A DNA stretch of 64,000 bases, from positions 20,892,898-20,956,897 of the forward strand of contig NC_092577.1 in assembly GCF_037975245.1 (NCBI RefSeq), written 5' to 3'. Under the pieces are notes generated by a model. It searched no databases and was not told the origin of the DNA. It saw nothing but the letters and a program-made list of their open reading frames with translations. Below are positions 20,350 to 31,217 of this stretch, in pieces. Each line of letters starts with the position of its first letter. Within the stretch, counting starts at the first letter, position 1. The translations under genes were made by a program, and so were the position numbers. This stretch comes from Apostichopus japonicus. Its lineage: Eukaryota > Echinodermata > Holothuroidea > Aspidochirotida > Stichopodidae.

Positions 20350-23300
20350 ATGGCGAGCATTCACATGCAAGCTTTACAAAAATTATGCAGATTATGTGGG
20401 AGTGCCAAGGCAATTCCTGGGGACAGGCCACCAAAAAGCAAATTGGACTTTCATATATGGACCTTAAAAGCACTCAGTATTGACTTTAAATATGACATTG
20501 AAGGTGTACATCCTGAGTTTATTTGTACCTGTTGCATCTTGAAGCTTCAAAGATGGAAGAAAAAGGACAACAAAAAACAGAAATGTGCATTAAATATTTC
20601 TGTTGCCACTTATCAACCCCACAGCAATTTGTGTACTTTATGTCCACCAGATGATCGTAGTACTGCAACGAAAGAAACTGAACTTCAGAATTTGATTTTG
20701 GAGAATTGCAAGGATTATAGACTTGTGTCTTGGATGAATGGGGATTCTTGTTTTCTCGCTCAAATAAACACTAATGGCACTGCCATTATGAAACGAGTTT
20801 GTGTTGGAAGAGACGGCAGGTGGACATTTCATGTAAAGGAGAAGGTTATAGTGAGGCAAGATATTGTTGATTTAGGTTTTAAGATTCTTGACCTATTATC
20901 AACTGAGGAAGATGTCCATAGTTTGTTGAAATGTACTAAGGATATGGATATATGTTTTGGAAATAGTGACATCTTCGGTTCCACAGAATATTCAGAACTC
21001 CGAAAAGGTTTTCCTGTGGAAGAATTTTTTTTCATGGATGGGACCAAGGGACAAACCCTTCGGCATAGCAGTTGCAGATTCATTGCACATGTGAACAAAA
21101 GATGTGAGTTATGCTCACAATATCGATGCAACTTATTTGCAAAACGTTCCCAAATGCGGGCTCTGAAAAAGACAGATATTTCCCTTTCATCTCATCAGCG
21201 CAATGATTTAATGTCAAGTGGAGACAAAGACAAGAAATTCAAATTGATGAAAGAAAGGTGCACCAACTTGACTCAAGAAAACGCCATTCTACGTCAGCAA
21301 GTTAATAGCATGTTCGTTAAGGAAGCACTCAGCATTGAGAAAGATGAAGGAGAGGTTTTGAAAGAAATTTTTGTTGGTGAAGAAAACTCATTCAAGACAT
21401 TGCTAAAGCAAGGAAGCCCACAGGAGCTGCTTTGGCAGCAGCAGAAAGAGAATCTGCAAAATCCACCTAGTCGCTGGCGTTGGCACCCAGACATAATAAA
21501 ATGGTGTGTTGCCTTACATTCAAAGTCACCAGCTGCATACAACTTAATCAGGCAGAGTGGCTTTTTAACATTACCAAGTCTAGTGACATTGAATAAACAT
21601 ATACATTTCACAAAGGCCAAAGTTGGAATCAACGCAGATATAGTCAAGCGTGTAGCAGAAGAAATCAATGCCCAAACAGGAGACATCAACCAAAATGTTA
21701 CTTTGATTCTTGACGAGATGAAGATTAAGTCTGGATTAGCCTACTCGTGTTCTTCAGGTAAAATAATAGGGTTTTGTGATACAGGGGAAATCAATAACTT
21801 ATTAAGTGATTTTGGAAGACGGGTGCAAGGAGAAGATGACACCAAGAGTACACCTCTGGCAACACATGTGTTGGTTGTTATGGTGCGGACAATTTTTTCA
21901 AATACCAAAGCCCCAATTGCATACTTTGCTACAGGGGATCTGAAAGGTAATGATTTATATCCCATTGTGTGGGACTGCATAAGGCACTTGGAGTTCTTTG
22001 GTATTCATGTTCGGGCAATTGTAGCGGACGGTGCATCACAGAACAAGAAATTCTTCAAGCTTCATGAAAAGCACACAACGGATGCCTTGACTTATTTCAC
22101 CAACAACCCTTACAGGAGTGGGGAACGGATATATTTCTTCTGTGATGTGCCCCATCTCTTGAAAACAACCAGGAATAATTGGGAGAACTCTGGCTATAAT
22201 TCACGATCAAGAAATCTTAGGGTATGTACTATATGTACAGTACTCATGGAGCTATAAACGAGAGCTCCATGATCTACTGATTATTTTGAGTTATTCTTTA
22301 TTTCTTTCATAATTTTCTGTTCTAAAAACTGATTCTTGAAGACATTCAGTGTTAATTGCAATATATTCATTATTGTTTATTTACTGTAGATGTGATGTGC
22401 AAATTTGCTGACAATGCGGGAATATCCAAATTTCTTTCCATTGCTTCATAAGCTTGCACTGTGTTTTGGTGTCATTATTCAAACCGGTTTCACGAAACCA
22501 ACGTTTCAGTTGGATTCATAATTTACTAAATACTGAAAAACCGCAAGTACCAAAAATAATCAAATGTTTACTATGTTAGCCTATGTTGCACCTACATGTC
22601 CATAGCACTTTATGTATGATTTTTATTTATTTATCGCTTTTTCTTTCTTTACATTTTGCAGTTCAAAGGAAAAGAAATCCGTTGGACACATTTGCTGTCT
22701 CTACAGGAATGGGACCAACAGCTCAATGCGCCGTCACCTGGTCTTCGTTTTGTTCATAAACTGACGTACGAACACTTGAATCTGACACCATCATTGCGAA
22801 TGCGAGTGTACCTAGCAGCACAGGTATTCTACTTGTACTGATTTCACCTTTAGTATTTATTTTTTTTTTTAAATTCAACATCAGCAGTATTTAATGTTTT
22901 TTGTTATATAGCTCTATGTTAACCTAGTCCAGTCTGCTGTTATTGAGAATAAATGATATTTGATTTATTGACTCTGATCAGTAATACAGGGGGATAAAAC
23001 TGCTGCAAATCTACAGTTTAAAAACTGTGACAGGACCAAAATGATATGTAAGTCTATTCGACACAAATGTATACTACTTTTACTGTCCAGTAAAGATTTG
23101 TTAAGATGTTTAGAGCAGGGTTTTAATGTTGACCAGGACTACACAATTTTGTGCCTGCATTTGACACTTTGTTTGCAGTTGTCAAACTGAAAAGTCTATC
23201 ACCTACAGTATCTAGGGAAAGTACAGCTTAATTAAAGTTTGGTTATGTTCTTTTCTTGCTTCTTGCAGGTTCTCAGTAAAACTGTGGCTAATGCACTTGA

Positions 23301-24911
23301 GTCCATGGGGAAACCTGAACTTTCATCAACCATACTGTTCATCCGTACAATAAATGACTGGTTTGACTGCCTCAACGTTGCCAACACCAAACAACATTTT
23401 CAAGGAAGGAATGCTAATCTTGCACCATACAAATCGGTCGATGATGAGAGGTTCAAGGTATGTCCGGAATTGTCTTCATCAGTAATTTGGAGTAAAAAGT
23501 AACAAGTGTTGCTAATTTACCTGTTATATAGCAGTGAGTGCAATACAGACATTGCATGTTGGATAATAAAAGTTCAGATCTACCTACTGTACCCACTGGG
23601 CTAATATTGCACAACCTTAATTTTTTATATGCTCGAGATGTCTGGGCTGACTATGTTACAAGTACTTGCTTAAAGCTTATCTAATCTTCAAATGGAAGGA
23701 TTTGGATTTGGCTGGAGTGCTCATAATGACAATGGAAGTTATTTTCATTTTGATTTTTCTTCTTTTTTTACTAGTGGTTGGAGAATAATTTTTTAGGATT
23801 TCTGGATGAATGGTACGCTGAATCACAGAGTGCAGAAGATGTGCCGAAGAAAGACAGATACAAGCTTTTTATCAGCAGAGAAACTTACTCTGGAATGCAT
23901 ATAACAGGTAACATATTGTATTGTCGCTATGGGAACTAATAATACCATAGCAAAATTATCTGGCAAAAAAGTCATTTTGAAAACGAGCATAATAACTAGA
24001 GGTATATTGGCAGCTAGGTGGCATTGTTGGTCTAGGAAATGGAGACGACCAAAATATAAAATATCAAATTCCTAAAAAGTAAACAAGTAAATTGGTTGGG
24101 AATCAAATTAAAAACCTATCCATGTCTGGAATTCCACTTGCAATCAAATGACCTCCATCAGAGAGGGGTCATTGTATTCAGTAGCATAGCCAGGGGCCAT
24201 CGCCCCCCCCCCCCCCCCGCAATGAGATTCTTTTCCCCCAGACGGAACGCATGTTACATACAAATTGTACATAAGTATATTGACACTCAACAAATTTGCC
24301 CCCCAGCAAACAAATTTTGCCCCCCAAATTTGCAATCCTGGCTATGCCAATGATTGTTTTTGTCACCATTTCAAATATTTTACCTGTGGTATAGTACCCT
24401 TACTGAGTGCCTCGAGAGAGACATGGATTGAAACGTGTCTTCCTGGAAGTATGGAGTTTATAAAGAAAGGCATGTTGATTAATACATGTATTTCTTGTAA
24501 AGGAAAAAAGAGGGACAGCTTTTTGCATGGAAGAGCCCCTTGGTTCAGAAGAACTTCAGTGAATATGGACTTCCATGTGGATGCTTCATCAGTCATAATT
24601 TTGCACTCGTGTTTTTTACCAACGTGTTTATGTCTGCTTTATTTTCTTTCATTTCAGTGAAATCATTTGTCAGTCTAGCAAAGGAGCTCCTACAAAATCC
24701 ATCTGTGGAGTATGTTTTAAGTGAGAAATTTTCACAGGATCCTTTGGAAGAATATTTTTCGAAGCAAAGAGGTTGTGGAGGAAGGAATGACAATCCATCT
24801 GTTCAGCAAGTTGGACACAACATGTTATCTCTGATGGTTGCAGGGAGCAGAGCTGTTAGTTCGCTGAGGAGCAATTGCCGCAAGAGACCAAGAGAAGATG
24901 AAGATATATAA
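20350..24911 (+). CDS. P-element (THAP9-type) transposase, five exons, intact
   Basis: Exons 20350-22221, 22662-22823, 23269-23457, 23775-23907 and 24658-24911 have GT..AG borders and compatible phases. They total 2610 bases, 869 codons plus stop, with no interruption. The N-terminus is not a THAP domain. It has CRLCG...ICTCC (residues about 14-60), like an insect ZAD-type C2-C2 module, and a second cysteine cluster, CELCSQYRCN (about 255-264). A leucine-rich coiled coil follows (about 300-320), then the RNase-H-like core: LILDEMKIKSGLAY (first Asp), GDLKGNDLYPIVWDC, AIVADGASQNKKF, and FFCDVPHLLKTTRNNW, as in THAP9 and P transposases. The end carries DPLEEYFSKQRGCGGRNDNP, a family signature. 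It should act in the nucleus, cutting and joining the 32-bp ends. Intron 4 holds a small palindromic insertion. Confidence 0.92.
22245..22271. repeat. internal inverted copy of the P-element end motif
   Basis: The element tip CATGGAGCTATAAACGAG (18 bases) occurs here, 23 bases after the exon 1 donor, and is closed by AGCTCCATG, so the two ends of the motif face each other. TAGCTCCATG also occurs at 20265-20274 (with CATGGAG at 20279-20285) and at 27332-27341. Confidence 0.8.
24182..24349. mobile_element. miniature inverted-repeat insertion in transposase intron 4
   Basis: TAGCATAGCCAGG at 24182-24194 is inverted as CCTGGCTATGCCA at 24337-24349. Between them are C-rich and CCCCCCAAATTTG-type tracts. 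It is about 168 bp, non-coding, and resembles abundant short GGCGTAGCCAGG-type elements of marine invertebrates. It sits wholly within the intron and leaves the transposase frame untouched. Confidence 0.6.
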
Positions 24912-25282
24912 CTCAAATTAAAAATTAATCACCTTCTATTTAATAATTCGAACAGTTGTTTCAAAAATGTTTAAGGCAAGGTATAACATACAATTTATAT
25001 GACAATGTGTTGCTCGTCTGTCCATGCACGTTTTTCTTATGAAAATATGGACAACTTTTAATCAAATATATAAAAACTTTGAATGAATTTGTCCCTGTGA
25101 TGTCACTTTTGACCTTTGACCAGCCATTTGCAGGCCATTCTCTCTGAGTTTCAAACTTGCATAACTTCTTGTAGTAATATGTTATCAGATTTTTGTACCA
25201 GTTTGTGTTATAAATTTTTCTCTATCATATACAATGTTTCAAAAATCCATGGTTCCTTTAATATTAGCAAATTTTACCCAAG

Positions 25283-28021
25283 CTACTTGTCTTGATTTGC
25301 CAATGTCTTCCTTAATGCCTTTTCTCCTTTTTTACCTGCTTTCTTGTTGTTACGCTTCCTTACTTCCATATACATTCTCACAAAAGCGTTAACCCTTAAT
25401 TTTACCCAATACCCGACAAATAGCTTCAGAAGATCCTGTTTTACTTTAACATCCAGTTCTGTTGTTACCAGCTCATCCCAGCGTTTTTGTACTTGATTAT
25501 GTGTATTTAAGACATTCAAGAGTTCACTCTTAATATTAACATCCTTCAATACCATCAATCTCTTCACATTCAGTACTTTCTTAGTATGGAATTCAAGAGT
25601 TTTGAAAAATAAATAAGTCAGGTTATTGACCACAAACAATCCACCCCTATTTTGTTTGTTAATCCATTGTTTGGTGTAGTTATAAAATGAAGTTCCTTCA
25701 GCAGAAGCCGACTCGACTGACAGAGATTTTACAAAATCCAGAACGGAATTGTCCAAATTCTTTTGTCTCAACAGTCTGCGCTTTAAAGCAAAAGGGATAT
25801 AACCTGCAACGTACCGAATAATCTGCTCTTCATGCTGACTTATAGGAAAAACTGTGTCAATGTCATCTTTCATGGGCATATCATATTTCTGCTGCTCTGC
25901 AATTATTAATTTCATTAGAAATTCCAATATATGTTGCAACATGAATAGTTGAGCAGAACTTAGGGCTATCGTTAAAAGATTTATTCGCGATAAGAGTTCC
26001 TTCCAAACTTTCAGTACTTGGGGATCCAGGCGTAAATTGTGGAACCGATTCCACATTCTCCCACGATCACTGCTGGTTATTGGTCTCTTGTTATCAGGAT
26101 AAATAACATCCCAGAGCTGCTGTACAATAAATTTGGAGAATTCTTTCAGAGGAACACTGCCATTTTCCAGAAGCTGCTTTGCTAGTGTCTGAAGCTCTAC
26201 AGACAAGCCAGAGTCCATGCAGTATAGTGAGTCTGTAAAAAAAAATATTTAAGCACTGGAGTATGAACACTACAGACATATCCAGGGCATATTGTACCGT
26301 GTACACCTGTGGACACTTTGGAGCCGTTTCTGTGAAAAAGATAAAGAAAATTTTAGAAAGGAAAAATGTTTTTTTGTTCAAGATCATAGATCATAGGGGT
26401 ACAAGCTTGGGGAGGGGGGGGGGGGGGAGGCTACAGCCTCTGACTTGGAAAAATGAGGTGAGCCAGGCAAAAATGGTTGATATAGTAAGGGAAAACAAAT
26501 GTCAACATATACGGCATAAATAAAGAGGTCATTGATAAAAAATTTAGTATCATGTCAAGCAAAAAAACGTGCAAAAAGAATATTAAGTTGGGGGAACAGC
26601 AAAAAAATATTAAGTCTGGTCAAATATTATAGCCTCCCTAATTTAAATGGATTTGTAGGCCCCATAGTTGGAGTAAACCTGCAAGCAGATTTAGTGGATC
26701 AGCAAGAAAAGAGAAGTGAAGTTATATTCTGTAGGCCTGTATTTTGAGTTCTTTTACAAGCTCTTGCCTTCGTTTCATTTGTGTGCTTCCCTTTCTTTGC
26801 CATAAGGAAGTGCAATGTGGTATTTCAGTCTTCAATTCAGTTTTTGCAAAATAAGTGAACATTTCTGTAAAAAAGTCACAGGGTGCAAGTATTGAAAGAA
26901 TGATTGAGGAATATATTGACAGGGTGGGCCATACGAACAAGCCAATCCAGGGGACTGCAATAAGAAGAGATTCAACATTTTACTCAACCAAAAGTAAAAA
27001 GCAACAACAGAAGTTTCTTACCTTTTGTTTTGTTTCCTTGGGTTGTTTTCTGTTTCCTATCGTCCTTTCTTGAAGCAGATTGCCCTGGGGTCTGATCTTC
27101 ACCTGGAACGGAAAGCATAGAAAAATAAAATGTTAACATTCACAAGGTTTGCAATTTGCATAATGTTTAACAAGGCCTGTGCTACAGCTCTTCGTGGGGG
27201 CAGTCTATTCTGTCAGGAATAGTTTTTGTAATATGTCGAGGAAAAGGAAAAATGTTGGCCTAAAACATGAAATTGTTTTGTATGGTTTTTTTTCAAACAA
27301 TGGGTTAGGTTAAAAAGGATTAATGAATGAATAGCTCCATGATCTGCACAAGTATATAAGAAAACTGAAATGCACAACAATGTTGAAACTCAAATGAATT
27401 AGTATACTGTAATTTGTAAACAAGGATAAACTGAACAGTGAATGTTATTAATAACAAAACATTAACAGAAAAATAACATGCATCGAGGAAAACTAACTAA
27501 TTAATTGTTTTTAAGATATGAAGCTATGTTTCCAATGGTTTAATATAAACCAGCAGAAATTTCACAAGAAATCAAATCAAGTTAGTTTGCTTTCGAATTT
27601 TGATCTTTTTATATGTATGGAAATGGAACTGTTCAACTTAAAACTTGGAACAAACTTAAACGGCACCATCATTCGTCTCAGTTTTATCAATCATTTTCAT
27701 TTAACCATTCTGAGCAGATTATAGCTCATGGCTCACAGAACTGAAACAAAACACTTACATGCATCATGTTCGTCGGCGTACATTTGCTCCTGACAATTTT
27801 CGCAGAACCACTCTTCGGTGTCTGCATCAGTATCGGTAAGACCCGAACAACCGACATAAAAACAATTCAGTTTCACAACTCATCCCGGCGCAGTTAACTA
27901 AATCGTCCAGTAGTTCGTTGCCACAAAAACAAACTTTCCCAATTTCAGTTTCTTCGCTTTCAAAATCAAGTTCTAAATCAACATTTAAGTTTTCGCTTGT
28001 AGTACTAGAAGTAGACGCCAT
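25283..28021 (-). CDS. accessory PHD-finger protein of the P element, three exons
   Basis: Exon 1 runs from ATG 28021 to 27759 (an in-frame ATG at 28072 would add 17 residues), exon 2 is 27102-27022 and exon 3 is 26232-25283. All borders are GT..AG and all joins are in phase 1. Exon 1 begins acidic, then gives an ING-like PHD finger: VCFCGNELLDDLVNC, then CFYVGCSGL and EEWFCENCQ. Near 27868-27876 one extra base shifts the frame within the finger, and the position usually held by His is Tyr in the restored frame. Exon 2 is short and lysine-rich. Exon 3 encodes about 310 residues I do not recognise: hydrophilic, helix-rich, with a very basic end (NNKKAGKKGEKALRKTLANQ). It converges tail to tail with the transposase, 370 bp apart. 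A chromatin-reading or targeting role is inference. Confidence 0.72.
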
Positions 28022-28160
28022 TTTTGATTGTCGATACTTATGACGCGTTTTACGTATTTGACCTTCGACCATCGAGCTGTGTGACGAACTTTGTTATTGC
28101 AATTACGTAATAGGTGCGGAAAGAGCGGCTCGTGTCGTGTCCTCGAGCATGTTATTTCTA

Positions 28161-28176
28161 GACAGTATATACTGTC
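28161..28176. promoter_or_regulatory. perfect 16-bp palindrome near right end of P element
   Basis: GACAGTATATACTGTC is its own reverse complement. It lies 33 bp inside the right terminal repeat, upstream of the PHD gene start, where P elements carry subterminal transposase-binding or internal inverted sites. No identical copy is seen near the left end. Confidence 0.5.
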
Positions 28177-28208
28177 GGAAAGGATGATACTTCAAAGGAG
28201 GACTAAGG

Positions 28209-28240
28209 AGCTTTTTCTCCTTCTCGTTTATAGCTCCATG
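28209..28240 (-). repeat. right terminal inverted repeat of P element
   Basis: Read on minus it starts CATGGAGCTATAAACGAG. It is followed on plus by GTATGCC, the repeat of the left flank. Confidence 0.92.
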
Positions 28241-28321
28241 GTATGCCCCAATAATTGAGGCCGGTATGAAGTCATTGAAAATTGGCTCTTTAGCATTTCA
28301 ACTGGTTTGCATTGTTTACAG

Positions 28322-28543
28322 GGGTCATTGTGGCCAGTGTGCAGCTGTGATGCCTACAGCTGTAGATGCTGCAGGGAAATAGAAAAAGTAAGGAATGTGA
28401 TGGATGAAGAAGGTGCTGCATGTATCACCTTACACCCAGGTTTTGAAGCTGTTTGCCTGAACCCATGGGTGCAACAGACAGCCTACTGCGTGTACCGTCA
28501 ACAGCATGGTGGCCGTGCACAGGAAAATAGCATCCACGAGTAA
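28322..28543 (+). pseudogene. P2RX7-type cytoplasmic (ballast-like) domain exon, truncated
   Basis: After an acceptor (TTGTTTACAG) the exon shows CRCCREIEKV, then ACITLHPGFEAVCLNPWVQQ and TAYCVYRQQHG, ending with a stop at 28543. This is the zinc-binding C-terminal domain known from the P2X7 receptor tail and from many invertebrate multi-copy proteins. The expected upstream piece (CGQC, then MPT) is present at 28325-28360 in a different frame, so one indel separates the halves. The usual last part (TAYR-x-x-VRW) is missing. There is no receptor channel part nearby. It starts 80 bp right of the P element end. Confidence 0.65.
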
Positions 28544-29936
28544 TTAGAGAATACATTATATTTATATATACCTTTATTCATTGCTCTGACCTGCTGTTGA
28601 ATGATGTAACAATACAGAGGGTGTGCTTGTATTCATAGTTTAGTTTTGTTGTGAAGGGAATTACATTAAGATATAGATTAGATCAAGAAAATGTGTGCAC
28701 CATGTTCAAAACCTGCTTCTGATTAGGACATTTTGTGCAAAAACAAAAAACTGGTGCAATGTCCTTGAGGTTAACCCTGATCATGCTGACTGACATAGTA
28801 GTCATTTACACTGAGCCACGGAACCAAATGCCACACAAAAAATGTCCACCATGCTTTGGGCATGATCCATTTACATATTTTAGTCAAAATTAGATCAATT
28901 AGATTCAATGATCAGTTTGTGTAAATTGCATAGCTAGGCATAAAACTTTAGGGGAGGCAGATTTAGGAGTCAATCGAAATTGTGGAAATCATATGGAGAT
29001 TTATTTGAAAATTTACGTTCCCAGATGCAGTAGGGAGGATTCGATCAGCTTTTCCATCTGAAAAGTATGAAGGGTTTAAATTACCAAGACTGTGAGAATG
29101 TGGACTTTGTATGCCAAGTCAAACTATCATTTCTGCAAAGTTTAATGAAACAGGGTTGAGTCCTGTCTGTTTTGTGGCTGAATTGTGAACATTTTGGAAT
29201 TCCAGCATACGTTTTTCTGGTTCATGGTATTAACTACAATCTTGGATGAAATTTTCAAGTTTGGGAAGTACATAACAGTAATAAATAATAAAAACTCAAG
29301 TGAATCTTTTGTATGTATTCTCTCTTGTAACAAAAGCTGTAACTTCTAGTAGCCTGCCAACAAAATCTGGCTGATTGAAATCTCAAATATACTAGGTTAA
29401 AATAGAAGAACAGTTTGAATAAAGTAGCCTAAGCCACTATGCCAATGGGATCTGGAGAGCTTAGGCTTTCATTTTAATAAAAGTGTAATGAAAATCAATC
29501 TGAAATTGTTCATTAATCCATGGAATATCAAGGTTACTTGATCATAAATGGGAGCAAAAATTCACATTTTATCCCATACGGGAACAAACAGCAAATTTCT
29601 GTCAATCAATTTCGATAAAAACCAAAAATTGGCAACATGTTTGAAACACCAAATATTAAGTCAGCATATTTATGAAGTCTGAGCTCTCTAGAGAGGAATA
29701 CTTGTCATTGGAACTTTTGTTTAAATATGTTATCATTTAGTTAGTTACAATGCAAACCAGATGTCAGTAAAACTTTAATGTAAGACTTTAGCAACTTCCC
29801 TAAAGGCTGGTAGCGACCTATTAATTAACACTGCTCTGCAGCTGTGCCAAAACATCATGTGAACAGACAATTCACAGAGTCGATTGCTCCCCACTACAAT
29901 GAAACAAAATTAGAAATTGGGAGGCCATCAACCACT
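28544..29936. other. intergenic, nothing recognised
   Basis: AT-rich sequence with scattered short frames. No splice-bounded exon could be supported. Confidence 0.4.
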
Positions 29937-30112
29937 TCAGCAAAGCTTTGGAAATCTGCTTCGGTGTTGTTTTATGGCATCCTCAATGTTTGGATGAGCA
30001 TAGGAGCTTGCAAGTGGTGGTGGCTCTTTTCTGACAGGAACAGGACACTCCTCTCCCAGAGTTCCACTTCTGCAGAAGTTGTGCAAGCAGTCAAAAAGTT
30101 CCCATACGTAAT
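29937..30112 (-). pseudogene. C-terminal exon of an unidentified transposon-like protein
   Basis: On the minus strand an acceptor (ACCATTGTACAG) precedes an open frame of 58 codons to a stop at 29937. The pattern DYVWELFDCLHNFC, then KEPPPLASSYAHPN and EDAIKQHRSRF looks like the C-terminal tail of multi-copy transposase-related proteins in invertebrates (from memory, unnamed). No matching upstream exon was identified with confidence. A minus-strand frame at 30945-30712 is a candidate first exon. Confidence 0.4.
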
Positions 30113-30711
30113 CTGTACAATGGTAAAGATATGAAGAATAATATAATAATGGTTCATAAAAACATACCATTTAGATAGGCATTCCAATCACTCCATTTCG
30201 GTCAATAGTCATGGCACAATGCACAGTTGTCCGTCAAGATTTGGATGCCCAACTAAGGCGACAGTTGTACACCTCGACTGGTGTGGCCGTGTGGATACAT
30301 GGGTCAGGTTTTACCTGACAACTTGTGCCTAAACAATTCCAATATATTTTTACTCATTACAACAAAAACCCTACACCGGTTTGTGCACCTAATATTATGG
30401 ATTATGTAACATCCTGTACCATCCCCTTGTAATCCATTTTTATTCAGTAGCAGATATCCAGCCAAGTGAGGATATAATATACTCTGTTAAATCCAACTAC
30501 TTCTTTGTGCCTTTATTTCTTGCTCACATACCGCTGTGACAACTCTACCAGATACAGCATGTATACGCTAATTGAAGAAAAGACATGGCCTCACCACACA
30601 TTCCAGACTGCCCCAGTGTTGGTGTCAAAATTAATAATGATCCTCTTCCCAGAAAGTGATAGCACCAACTGATTTGCCAGACTAATCTACTATCAATCTT
30701 GAAAATTACCT

Positions 30712-30945
30712 TCAAGCGTCATCTTTGTGATGGAGTGTAGTCGGGACTACCTGGAGGTTTTTCGGGTATCCCGATGAGGATGCCACAGCAGCAGACGGAC
30801 CATCATCGCCACTGTGAGATGGCCCTGGTTGCATTGATGGTGTTCTAGGCTCTGTTGGTCCAGTCAGCAACTTCAATGGTGGTAGGGGGACCAGTGAACA
30901 CTGGACTTCTACATGTGTTCTTCTACACTGGACTTCTACATTCAC
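30712..30945 (-). CDS. short unidentified ORF just downstream of a LINE 5'UTR
   Basis: 77 codons from ATG 30945. The first residues repeat VEVQC twice, followed by a proline/serine-rich, disordered stretch (GPTEPRTPSMQPGPSHSG). The ATG follows an excellent acceptor-like string (CTCTAATTTTCAG) at the 3' border of a solo LINE 5'UTR read in the same direction. It may be a chance frame, or the first exon of a transcript begun in the LINE promoter. Confidence 0.25.
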   Translation of the reverse strand: MNVEVQCRRTHVEVQCSLVPLPPLKLLTGPTEPRTPSMQPGPSHSGDDGPSAAVASSSGYPKNLQVVPTTLHHKDDA

Positions 30946-30952
30946 TGAAAAT

Positions 30953-31128
30953 TAGAGGAGTAACAAAAACAAACTAAGGACAGGTTTAAACTTAAAACGA
31001 TATACGATAACTATATAAAATATACGCACACACCCGCCTGGCGGGAAGTATAGCACAGTACAGTAAAGTGAAAATTTCGGTGTTATCAGATGTAGAGCGA
31101 GAGCGAAAAATCACGTCTGCACTCCACG
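30953..31128 (-). mobile_element. solo LINE 5'UTR fragment (family 1)
   Basis: Read on minus: CGTGGAGTGCAGACGTG, then the GCTCTCGCTC and CTTCCCGCCAGGCGGGTG boxes, then the TTAGTTTGTTTTTGTTACTCC end. It matches 56668-56853 and stops just before ORF1. No ORF or 3'UTR sequence follows. A 5' end without a 3' end is unusual, because LINE copies normally lose 5' sequence. Confidence 0.8.
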
Positions 31129-31142
31129 AAAACCAACTAATA

Positions 31143-31217
31143 AAGTTGTGGTTATATGTGTTATAGTGATTGCCTGTGTTGTTGTGGTTATATGTGTTAT
31201 AGTGATTGCATGTGTTG
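31143..31217. repeat. 36-bp unit repeated twice
   Basis: The unit GTGGTTATATGTGTTATAGT.. occurs twice in direct succession with one substitution. It lies immediately beside the LINE 5'UTR fragment. Confidence 0.75.

Larger units (their letters stand above)
18787..28240. mobile_element. complete P-superfamily DNA transposon, 9.45 kb, two genes
   Basis: Terminal inverted repeats of 32 bp with one mismatch bound the element at 18787-18818 and 28209-28240 (tip CATGGAGCTA). The flanks read GTATGCC on the left (18780-18786) and GTATGCC on the right (28241-28247). With the ambiguous C this is a 7-8 bp target duplication, compatible with the 8-bp duplications of P elements. Inside are a five-exon transposase on plus (20350-24911) whose joined frame has no stop or frameshift, and a convergent PHD-finger gene on minus (28021-25283). 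TIR length is close to the 31 bp of Drosophila P. Near-identical ends, a matched duplication and an open transposase all point to recent movement. Confidence 0.9.

Noticed and set aside
26263-26523. Plus-strand frame over 26.26-26.52 kb
   Set aside because: It spans the first intron side of the PHD gene and a G homopolymer; no motif or splice support.
30240-30700. Possible exons between the two minus-strand fragments
   Set aside because: Short phrases look protein-like in places, but no splice pair or continuous frame could be supported.
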